Source: Streptomyces sp. NBC_00223 (GTDB lineage Bacteria > Actinomycetota > Actinomycetes > Streptomycetales > Streptomycetaceae). From it: a DNA stretch of 64,000 nucleotides. Where the stretch lies: assembly GCF_036199905.1 (NCBI RefSeq), contig NZ_CP108109.1, forward strand, positions 6,454,501 to 6,518,500, given 5' to 3'. Below are positions 36,577 through 43,808 of this stretch, piece by piece (position 1 is the first letter of the stretch; every line of letters begins with the position of its first letter). Made by a program: the position numbers and the translations under genes. The notes under the pieces are model-generated. The model saw only the letters and a list, made by a program, of their open reading frames with translations, ran no database searches and was not told the origin of the DNA.

Positions 36577-38300
36577 CGACCGGTCAGGAAACGTGCGTGG
36601 CGGCCCGGGTCGCCGAACTGAACGCCGCGTTCGGCGATCCCGCCGACCCGGCCAACCCGGTCGGCCATGCCCGGATACTGGAGGCCGACGAGGCCGGCGA
36701 GCTGTCCGAGGCCGGCGAGAAGCTGCTGGACGGGTTCGGCCTCAACGCCGAGTTCGTGCCGACGGCACTCGGCGGCCGGTTGGAGCGGATCGACTCTCTG
36801 GCGCGGGTACTGCGAGAAGTGTTCCGGCGGGACGTGGCGCTCGGGCTCGGCTACGGCGTCACCTCGTTCATGGCCGCGGTCAACGTGTGGACCGAGGGCG
36901 ATGAACGGCAGCGGACCCGGCTGGCCGAGATCCTGCTGGGCGGCGGTCGGGCCTCCGTGGCGTACCACGAACTCGCGCACGGCAATGACTTCCTGCGCAA
37001 CGAGTTCGAGGCCCGGGTGCAGCCGGACGGCTCGTTCCTGCTGCACGGCGCCAAACAAGTCATCAACAACGCCGCGCGGGCGCAAGCCTGGCTGCTGTTC
37101 AGCCGCACCGACCCCGCGCCGGGGCCGCGCAGCCACTCGGTGCTGATGGTCGAGCGCGACCAGGTCGCGCCGGAGCGACTGACCGTGCTGCCCCGGTACG
37201 GCACCGTAGGCGTGGGTGGCTGCTTCCTGTCCGGCCTGGACTTCGACCGGGCCCGGGTCCCGGAGCAGGCGCTCGTCGGGCAGTTGGGCCACGGCGCCGA
37301 CCTGGCCCTGCGCTCCTTCCAACTCACCCGCAGCGCGCTTCCGGGAATGGCGCTGGGCGCCGCGGACACGGCACTGCGCACGGTGGTGTCCTTCGCGAGA
37401 GGACGGCATCTCTACAAGCGGACCGTGGCTGAGATCCCGCAAGCTCGGGCCACGCTCGGTGGCGTCTTCCTGGATCTGCTCATCAGCGACTGCCTCTGCC
37501 TGGTCGGCACCCGCAGCGTGCACCTGTTGCCGGAGGAGGCGAGCGTCTATGCCTCAGCGGTGAAATACCTGGTGCCCATGCTGCTGCAGGAGGCCATGCA
37601 CGACCTCTCCATCGTGCTGGGCGCCCGTTTCTACGTGCGCGAGGGGGAGTTCGGCATCTTCCAGAAGCACCTGAGGGACCTTCCGGTGCTCAGCCTGGGC
37701 CACGCCGGCGCCGCGGCCTGCCAGGCAACGATCATCCCGCAGCTGCCGCGGCTGGCCCGGCGCTCCTGGTTCCAGGCCGAGCCGGCACCCGACGCGCTGT
37801 TCGAGCCGCGCGCCGACCTGCCGGAGATTCCGTTCCGTCGGCTCGCCCTGACCGGCGACCGGGACGCCCTGAGCGCCTCGCTGGTCGCCGCCGCGGATGC
37901 GGTGCCGGACGGCTCCCCGCACGAGGCGGCCGTGCGCGCGCTGGTGCTGCAGCTCATCGACGAGCTGCGCCGGATCCAGGAGGAGAGCCTCGCGCTTCCG
38001 CCGCTGGACCGTACCGCGCTGGCCTCCCCGGCGAGTTTCGCGCTGTCGGACCGCTATGCCGTGGTACTGGCGGGTGCCGCGGTGCTCGGGGTCTGGCACC
38101 GGGCCCATGCCCGGGGCGGGGATCCCTTCCTCGCCGACCCGGCCTGGACCGCCGCGGCTTTGGACCGGCTCGTCCGGCGGCTCGGCCGTCGGCCGGCCGC
38201 CCTGCCCGCCGATTGCGCCGGGCGGGTTCAGGAGGAGTTGCTGCGCCGCCATGCGGAGCGCCGCAGCTTCGATCTCTACGACACCGCCCTGGCCGGTTGA
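36573..38300 (+). CDS. Acyl-CoA dehydrogenase-like flavoprotein 2
   Basis: 575 aa; ATGA overlap (4 bp) with the preceding gene implies translational coupling. Same architecture as its neighbour: VAYHELAHGNDFLRNEFEA, LHGAKQVINNAARAQ, LFSRTDPAPGPRSHSVLMVE, RHLYKRTVAEIPQARATL. At the expected catalytic glutamate position I read LSLGHAGAAA, with no acidic residue. It may use a different base, act at a different chain position, or be a non-catalytic partner. The pair resembles the paired dehydrogenases that make dienoyl side chains in lipopeptide pathways. Confidence 0.83.
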   Translation: MTTGQETCVAARVAELNAAFGDPADPANPVGHARILEADEAGELSEAGEKLLDGFGLNAEFVPTALGGRLERIDSLARVLREVFRRDVALGLGYGVTSFMAAVNVWTEGDERQRTRLAEILLGGGRASVAYHELAHGNDFLRNEFEARVQPDGSFLLHGAKQVINNAARAQAWLLFSRTDPAPGPRSHSVLMVERDQVAPERLTVLPRYGTVGVGGCFLSGLDFDRARVPEQALVGQLGHGADLALRSFQLTRSALPGMALGAADTALRTVVSFARGRHLYKRTVAEIPQARATLGGVFLDLLISDCLCLVGTRSVHLLPEEASVYASAVKYLVPMLLQEAMHDLSIVLGARFYVREGEFGIFQKHLRDLPVLSLGHAGAAACQATIIPQLPRLARRSWFQAEPAPDALFEPRADLPEIPFRRLALTGDRDALSASLVAAADAVPDGSPHEAAVRALVLQLIDELRRIQEESLALPPLDRTALASPASFALSDRYAVVLAGAAVLGVWHRAHARGGDPFLADPAWTAAALDRLVRRLGRRPAALPADCAGRVQEELLRRHAERRSFDLYDTALAG

Positions 38301-38351
38301 CGGCGCCCGCCGTCCCACGCCAAGAACACCCACTCGGATCTGGAGGAACCT

Positions 38352-38669
38352 GTGATCGACATACCCGCGGGCAGTTCGGTGCAGCCCCGCCCTGACAGCA
38401 CATCGCAGCCGCGCACGGCCGAGTCGCTGGCCGGATGGCTGGTCGGCCACGTCGCCGCCTACACCCGGCTCTCCACCGAGGAGATCGACCGGACGGCGCC
38501 GCTGACCGACTACGGCCTCGACTCCGTGGCGGCGCTCAGCCTCTGCGGTGACATCGAGGACGAATTCGACCTGGTCGTCGAGCCCACGGTCGCCTGGGAC
38601 CACCCGACCGTCGAGGCACTGGTCGCGTACCTGCTCGACGAGCTCGGGTCGCAGTCGCAGGCAGCGTGA
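38352..38669 (+). CDS. Acyl carrier protein
   Basis: 105 aa with a 22-residue disordered N-terminus. The carrier helix bundle has the phosphopantetheine serine 58 in DYGLDSVAALSLCGDIEDEF, and AWDHPTVEALVAYLLDEL follows. GTG start with GGAGGAACC upstream. It lies 51 bp after the second dehydrogenase. It is the likely partner of the FAAL and scaffold for both dehydrogenases. Confidence 0.9.
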   Translation: MIDIPAGSSVQPRPDSTSQPRTAESLAGWLVGHVAAYTRLSTEEIDRTAPLTDYGLDSVAALSLCGDIEDEFDLVVEPTVAWDHPTVEALVAYLLDELGSQSQAA

Positions 38670-38777
38670 TGGGAAACCCGCCGCCGTCGGCCTGAGCCGC
38701 CGCCTTCCGGCCGCCGGACTCCGTCGGGGAGGGTCCCCCGCGGCAGCAGATGTCAACCGACTACAAAGGATACGAGA

Positions 38778-39137
38778 ATGCACCTCCTCCCCAGTACGTC
38801 GTGGCCGCAGATTGTGATCGCAGTGCTGCTGGCCTCGGATGTCCTGATGTCCATCCGCCCGCTCACGTTCATTCAGGGCTGTCTCGACGGCGTCAAACTG
38901 CCGCGGGACTGGTGGTGGGTGCTCCTCGTCGTGAAGACCCTCGCCATCGTGGGTCTTCTGGTGGGGATCAAGCACGCCGGCATCGGGTTCAGCGCGAACG
39001 TCGGGGTGATCGTCTACTTCCTGTGCGCGTCGTACGCGCACATCCGGGCCCGCTTCCTGAAGCAGGAGTTCTGGATCAACTGTCTCGGGTTTCTGGCCCT
39101 TGCCATCGCGGCGTTCATCATCTCCTTCGTGGCCTGA
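38778..39137 (+). CDS. Small four-helix membrane protein, DoxX-like
   Basis: 119 aa with four predicted membrane helices (IVIAVLLASDVLMSI, WWVLLVVKTLAIVGLLVGI, VGVIVYFLCASYAHI, GFLALAIAAFIISFVA). It fits the DoxX-like group of unknown function. AAAGGAT lies upstream of the ATG. It is 108 bp after the carrier gene and 11 bp before the ligase gene. It could tether the pathway at the membrane or aid product export; this is only inferred from position. Confidence 0.7.
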   Translation: MHLLPSTSWPQIVIAVLLASDVLMSIRPLTFIQGCLDGVKLPRDWWWVLLVVKTLAIVGLLVGIKHAGIGFSANVGVIVYFLCASYAHIRARFLKQEFWINCLGFLALAIAAFIISFVA

Positions 39138-39148
39138 GGAAGTGTCCT

Positions 39149-40762
39149 GTGAAGAAACCACCCAAGAATCTCGGCCTGTTGTTCGACTGGCACGCTGAGC
39201 AGTCACGAACCACGAAGCTGATTCTGGACCGACCGTTCGACATCGCCCCAGAGGCCGGCGCCGACTACGACGCCGCCGCGCTGGCCGGTCTGGTGCGGGA
39301 GGCGTCGGGCTGGCTGTACGCGGCCGGCGCGCGCAAGGGCGACCGGATCGCCGTCGTCAAGCGCAACCACTTCGACATGATCCTGCTGGCCGCCGCCGCC
39401 GCGCGGATCGGTGCCACCGCGGCGACGATTTCGGGAGCGAACTATCCGGAGCACCTGGCGGTGATGCTCAAGCGGCTCGACCCCTCGGTCACCCTGATCA
39501 CGTCGCAGGTGCTGGAGGAGGCCGATCGCGTCGGGGTGGACCTGACGTCGTTCGGCAGGACCGTGCTGATCGACGGTGCGGCCGCGGACCCGGGAGCCGG
39601 CCTGCTGACGATCGACGGGCTGCGGGGCAGTGCCACGCCGACTCTCGACCTGCGGGCGGACGGCGAGTTGATGATGATCACGCACACCTCGGGAACCACG
39701 AACACGCCGAAGCTCGTCGCGCACACCGCGGACTCGTGCCGGGCGGGCACCCGGCTGGAGCTCCTGCCGATGCCCCTCGCTGTCAACGGGCCGAAGGACG
39801 TCAGCCTCAGCTCGATATCGTTCGCGCACTCCCGGGCCTACGCCTGGGCCATGGCACAGCTGCGGTGGGCCCCGAAGGCCCTCGTCATCGCCAGCAGCCA
39901 CGAGGTCGAGGACCTGGAGCGGGTGCTGGATCGGGTCCGGCCGACCACGATCGAAGCCACACCGAACGTCTTCCAGCGCTGGGTGCCGCTGGTGCGGCGC
40001 CGGCCGGAGCTGTTCGCCCGGGTCCGCTACTACATGAACACCTTCGACCTGATGCACCCCTCGATCGCCCGGCCCTTCGTGAACGCGTCCAAGCGCCGAC
40101 TCGTGCTGTGGGGGCACAGCTGGGGGCAGAGCGAGGTCGGGCCGATGGCCGGCTTCGGCTACACCCGCGGTCAGATCAACCGCCGTGCGGCCTCAGGCGG
40201 AAACATGAACATGATGGGCAACTCCTGGCCTGGGCTGGTGAGTGTCAAGGCCGCCGATCCGGAGACGGGGGCGCCGGTCAAGCACGGCCAGGTCGGCGTC
40301 CTGTTCGCGAAGTCCAAGTCGATCTGCGTCGACTATGTCGGCGAATCGGACCGCCACGCGGAGAAGTTGAAGGATTCCTGGTGGAACACCGGCGACGTCG
40401 GCTACAAGGACGCCCTCGGCCGGATCCACTTCGTCGACCGCGCGGTGGACGCCATTCCGGGTGGGAGCGCCACGGAGCTGGAGAGCGAGCTGCTCGACCG
40501 GATCGAGAATGCGGTCGAGGCGATCGTCCTGACCCGAGGCGACCGCAGCCCTGTCCCCGTCATCAGCCTCGACGGGCCGGATCTCAGCGCCGAGGAGTGG
40601 GCCGAGGCGACGCGCGGGTTGCCGCCGCTGGAGGCGCCGGTGTTCATCCCCTGGGACCGCCTCCCTCGGACATCCACATGGAAGGTACGCCGGAAGGAGC
40701 TGCGGACGATGGTGTTCGCCGAAAGCCCCGACACCACCGAACTGGAGGAGCGATTCACGTGA
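39149..40762 (+). CDS. Class I adenylate-forming enzyme (second acyl/aryl ligase)
   Basis: 537 aa. The nucleotide loop is HTSGTTNTPK at 179-188. WWNTGDVGYKDALGRIHFVDRA marks the hinge region, and the catalytic lysine is in STWKVRRKELR near the C-terminus. FAAL-specific signatures are absent, so it probably activates a different carboxylic acid from the first ligase. GTG start preceded by GAGGAAGTG. It overlaps the next gene by 4 bp (GTGA). Its substrate cannot be read by eye. Confidence 0.87.
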   Translation: MKKPPKNLGLLFDWHAEQSRTTKLILDRPFDIAPEAGADYDAAALAGLVREASGWLYAAGARKGDRIAVVKRNHFDMILLAAAAARIGATAATISGANYPEHLAVMLKRLDPSVTLITSQVLEEADRVGVDLTSFGRTVLIDGAAADPGAGLLTIDGLRGSATPTLDLRADGELMMITHTSGTTNTPKLVAHTADSCRAGTRLELLPMPLAVNGPKDVSLSSISFAHSRAYAWAMAQLRWAPKALVIASSHEVEDLERVLDRVRPTTIEATPNVFQRWVPLVRRRPELFARVRYYMNTFDLMHPSIARPFVNASKRRLVLWGHSWGQSEVGPMAGFGYTRGQINRRAASGGNMNMMGNSWPGLVSVKAADPETGAPVKHGQVGVLFAKSKSICVDYVGESDRHAEKLKDSWWNTGDVGYKDALGRIHFVDRAVDAIPGGSATELESELLDRIENAVEAIVLTRGDRSPVPVISLDGPDLSAEEWAEATRGLPPLEAPVFIPWDRLPRTSTWKVRRKELRTMVFAESPDTTELEERFT

Positions 40763-41619
40763 CACAGGCCCGCGATCCGTACGGCGCCGCACTGGAGTCG
40801 GTGCTGTGGAGTGTCCCCTACAACAGTGCGACGCAATATCTGAACTGGTACAACAAGAGCGAGCCCGATCCACGGCACGGAGTGGCGTGCATCTATCAGA
40901 CGCTCTACGTGGCAGAGCGCGCGACGGCGCTGGGTGCCCCGGAAGCCAGGATCCTGCAAGACCTCCGGCATATCGCGGCGGTCTTCGAGACCGACGGCGA
41001 CGTCGTGGTTCTGGATCCGTATCTCCTGCACCTGACGCCGATCAGATTCCCGGCGGACGAGGTCCGGCGCGGGCACTCGTCGGTCGAGGTCGACGCGGCG
41101 CCGGTCCGGCTGGACGGGCAGGGCGGGGAACACCCCGCCCGCCTCGCGGCGGTGTACCGGTCTTCCGATCACGGCTATCGGATTCGGCTGAGATACTCGA
41201 AGTACAGCGTGAAGAAGGGTTCATACTTCCTGAGCCGTCACTTCACGCTTCGCTCCGAGAACCAGTTCGAGTACGCCGACTTCTCGGCCGACATGTCGGC
41301 GCTGCTCACCCATCCGGAGCAGAACAGCGTTTCGATCCGAGCCCTGGTGGCCGACACAGCGGTGACCGCCGAGGCGATCATTCCCTTAAAGAACTTCGCC
41401 GAACGTGAGTTCTCGGCCGCAGACATCTGGCTCCGGTCGGGCCAGGGCGTCGCGTCCCGCAACGACGCCGACGCGGCCGCGGTCTGGGCAGACCTCGAGC
41501 GGGCCACGGGCCTGGAGTGCGCGGATATCGAGGAGCACCTTGTGTCAGCTGCCCAGATTTATCAGAAGATCGCAGATCACCGAACGAGCCTCTTGGACTA
41601 CTCCCTGCAGGACGTATGA
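40759..41619 (+). CDS. Arylamine N-acetyltransferase-like acyltransferase (Cys-His-Asp)
   Basis: 286 aa; translationally coupled to the ligase (GTGA). The order and spacing of Cys44 (RHGVACIYQTLY), His71 (LRHIAAVFE) and Asp86 (VVVLDPYLLHLTPI) reproduce the NAT catalytic triad (RGGxC, H, VDVGFG). NAT-fold enzymes include amide synthases that move acyl groups from carrier proteins onto amines. No close family hit is claimed; a transglutaminase-like hydrolase is the alternative. I infer transfer of the activated acyl group to an amine. Confidence 0.6.
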   Translation: MTQARDPYGAALESVLWSVPYNSATQYLNWYNKSEPDPRHGVACIYQTLYVAERATALGAPEARILQDLRHIAAVFETDGDVVVLDPYLLHLTPIRFPADEVRRGHSSVEVDAAPVRLDGQGGEHPARLAAVYRSSDHGYRIRLRYSKYSVKKGSYFLSRHFTLRSENQFEYADFSADMSALLTHPEQNSVSIRALVADTAVTAEAIIPLKNFAEREFSAADIWLRSGQGVASRNDADAAAVWADLERATGLECADIEEHLVSAAQIYQKIADHRTSLLDYSLQDV

Positions 41620-42140
41620 CGAATCGAGTGCGTATGGACCTTCGGCGCGTTTTCATCGCCGGCACTATTCAGGGGGCCAATGCGGACCTGCGGATCGACG
41701 ACCAGGGATATCGCGAGCAGATCACGGCTCTGGTGCGGTCGCGTTTCCCCGAGGCGGAGTGCTTCGACCCGAGCGTTGAGGTCACGCGTCAGCTTGCCGA
41801 CCCGACGACCCTGTCGGTGATCGGCAAGCTGATCGGCGACGCTCCCCGCGTGCTCGGCCTCGGATCGCTGCCTGCTGAACTGGCCGCATTGCGCGAGACG
41901 TTCAACGAGATGACCCGGGAGGCGGCGAAGTGTGACCTCTGTATCGCCTTCCTTCCCGGCCGCACGCTCAGCATGGGCACCGCCATGGAGATGCAGGCGG
42001 CGTTCTCGGCCGGCGTGCCGATCGTGGCGGTGACCTCGCTGGTCGACAACCTCGCCGTGATGTCGGTGTCGTCCTGGGTCGCCCGCGATCTGGACGCGCT
42101 CGCCGAACTGCTCGATGAACTGCTCGATGAACTGAACTGA
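41616..42140 (+). CDS. Nucleoside 2-deoxyribosyltransferase-like protein
   Basis: 174 aa; ATGA overlap with the preceding gene. RRVFIAGTIQGANADLR gives the N-terminal strand-loop. CDLCIAFLPGRTLSMGTAMEMQAAFSAGVPIVAV is the family nucleotide-binding and nucleophile region, with the putative catalytic Glu125 in GTAMEMQ. Members exchange or hydrolyse N-glycosidic bonds of nucleosides. Its place as the last gene of an acyl-transfer operon suggests a nucleoside- or nucleotide-derived precursor, but this is inference. Confidence 0.6.
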   Translation: MTNRVRMDLRRVFIAGTIQGANADLRIDDQGYREQITALVRSRFPEAECFDPSVEVTRQLADPTTLSVIGKLIGDAPRVLGLGSLPAELAALRETFNEMTREAAKCDLCIAFLPGRTLSMGTAMEMQAAFSAGVPIVAVTSLVDNLAVMSVSSWVARDLDALAELLDELLDELN

Positions 42141-42147
42141 CCGGGCC

Positions 42148-42182
42148 GCCGTCGGCCTGCGATCCGGATGCCTGCCGACGGC
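42148..42182. terminator. Hairpin after the operon, convergent with the GNAT gene
   Basis: GCCGTCGGC pairs perfectly with GCCGACGGC across a 17-nt loop, 8 bp after the last operon stop. Confidence 0.55.
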
Positions 42183-42294
42183 CGCCCATCAGCTTCGACG
42201 CCCACGTCAGACCCCTGTTCCGGCCGATGGACCGGTGCGGGCCCCTGCCGGGTGCGCCGGCGGGCGGCGGCCGCGTTGTGCCGGGGCCGGGGTG

Positions 42295-42825
42295 TCAGTG
42301 GACGCGTTGCGTCAGGAGTTGTCCCGGCCAGGTTCCGTAGTGGAAGGGGTCGGTGCGGGTGAAGCCGTTGCGCTCGTAGAAGGCGATCAGCTCGCCCCCA
42401 CCGCCCGCCCAGCAGTCGACCCGCAGCAGTTCCACGCCCGCCCGCCGTGTCTCTTCCACGGCATGGGCCAGCAGCGCCGCCCCGATGCCCTTGCCCGCGT
42501 GCTGTCGGTCGGAGACCAACAGCCGGACGTACCGCTCGGGTTCCCCGGCCGGCGCGATCGGCATCTCCGGGCTGGGACAGGAGTCCAGCACCAGGGCTCC
42601 GACGGGGGTTCCGTCCAACTCGGCCATGTAGGGGGCGCCCTCGGCCGTGTAGCGCTCGATCCGCGCCGCGCCGCCGGGCCTCTGCGAGTACGGCTTCGTG
42701 CCCCACTGCTCGGTGTTGCCGCGAGCGTTCATCCAGATCACCGCGGCGTCGAGCATCGCCAGAATGGCCGGTGCGTCGTCGAGGCTGCCTGATCTGATCC
42801 GTATGCCATGGGTGGTGTCGTTCAT
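42295..42825 (-). CDS. GNAT-family N-acetyltransferase
   Basis: 176 aa. An N-terminal IRIRSGSLDDAPAILAMLD is followed by the acetyl-CoA-binding motif ERYVRLLVSDRQHAGKGIGAALLAHAVEETR and the C-terminal LIAFYERNGFTRTDPFHYG. The start at 42825 is the first ATG that begins the fold. The substrate is unknown. It converges on the operon and may mark the edge of the accessory region. Confidence 0.85.
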   Translation of the reverse strand: MNDTTHGIRIRSGSLDDAPAILAMLDAAVIWMNARGNTEQWGTKPYSQRPGGAARIERYTAEGAPYMAELDGTPVGALVLDSCPSPEMPIAPAGEPERYVRLLVSDRQHAGKGIGAALLAHAVEETRRAGVELLRVDCWAGGGGELIAFYERNGFTRTDPFHYGTWPGQLLTQRVH

Positions 42826-42940
42826 GGCGGAAGCGTAGGCCCCCTGTCGGGTGGCTCCCGGAGGGAGGGCAGCGCGTCGGAGGAAGCCGAATTCGGCACC
42901 GAATGCGTGTGTTTGACCGAACTTTTCGGGGGAAAACACC

Positions 42941-43108
42941 ATGTGTACCCACTCACCGCAGCACCACAGCACCACAGTCCCGGCGGCCGTCGCCACCGCC
43001 CACCGGGGCCACCACCGGCACCAGCGGTACGGCGTCGCGCGATTCGACGGGCACGGTCGGGGATCGCGTCCGCGCGTACGGCGATGTGCGGACCACGATG
43101 ACGGATGA
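42941..43108 (+). CDS. Possible small His/Arg-rich protein
   Basis: A 55-codon frame starts MCTHSPQHHSTTVPAAV and ends in CADHDDG, with GGGGGAAAA just upstream of the ATG and about 80% GC at third positions. No family is recognised. It overlaps the beginning of a run of 10-bp GATGACGAAG repeats (43104-43134). The rest of 42826-43337 shows no other gene. Confidence 0.25.
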   Translation: MCTHSPQHHSTTVPAAVATAHRGHHRHQRYGVARFDGHGRGSRPRVRRCADHDDG

Positions 43109-43337
43109 CGAAGGATGACGAAGGATGACGATGACAAAAGAGGGCGAGGACGAGGAATTTGGCACAGAGTGAGCCCCTGGGGCGGGGATTGGGGCTCTTG
43201 GCGGTAGTGATATCGGATACGCGTACCGACACGGATCACCTGATGGGGTGAGGTTTTCGGCTTGTTGGACCTGGATCTTCCCGCTCTGTCCATGATTGGG
43301 CATACGGCCGTTCGGCCGGTGGAACGAGGAGAGTTGG

Positions 43338-43808
43338 GTGGACAAGCACGACGGGGGTGACCCGGTGGCGATGCGGGTCGACGATCCGTGGCAGAACTCG
43401 GCGGCGGCCGGCTTATGGTTCCAGGACCAGCCCGCCCCCACACCAGCGCCGGAGGTGCCGCGGCCCACGGCGGCGGCCCACAGGGCGGCGCTCTATCTGG
43501 AGGTGCAGCGCAGCGCGGACTTCCGCGAAGTGCGGGAGCGGTACCGGAGATTCGCGTTTCCGACGGTGGCGGTCTTTGTGTGCTGGTACCTGCTGTACGT
43601 GGTGGCGGCGACCACCGCGCCGCGGCTGATGGCCCACCGGGTGGCCGGTGAGCTCAATGTGGCGATGGTCGCGGGGCTGGCGCAGTTCGCCACGACCTTC
43701 CTACTGACCTGGGCCTATGCCCGGCACGCCCGGCTGCGCCGGGACCGGGCGGCGCTCGACCTGCGGTGGACGCTGGCCACCAGGACCGGTCAGGAGCGGG
43801 TGCGATGA
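43338..43808 (+). CDS. DUF485 membrane protein, symporter partner
   Basis: 156 aa. A disordered N-terminus is followed by RSADFREVRERYRRFAFPTVAVFVCWYLLYVVAATTAP and a second helix (NVAMVAGLAQFATTFLLTWAYARHARL). DUF485 proteins are encoded with acetate/pyruvate sodium symporters. GTG start with GAGGAGAG upstream. ATGA overlap with the symporter gene shows coupling. Confidence 0.88.
   Translation: MDKHDGGDPVAMRVDDPWQNSAAAGLWFQDQPAPTPAPEVPRPTAAAHRAALYLEVQRSADFREVRERYRRFAFPTVAVFVCWYLLYVVAATTAPRLMAHRVAGELNVAMVAGLAQFATTFLLTWAYARHARLRRDRAALDLRWTLATRTGQERVR

Noticed and set aside
32983..42140. Reading the acyl operon as a standard lipopeptide cluster
   Set aside because: No condensation, adenylation-carrier module, ketosynthase or thioesterase is present in the window, so that label would go beyond the sequence.
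43104..43134. Run of GATGACGAAG repeats as a CRISPR array
   Set aside because: The unit is only 10 bp with no spacers; it is a simple tandem repeat.
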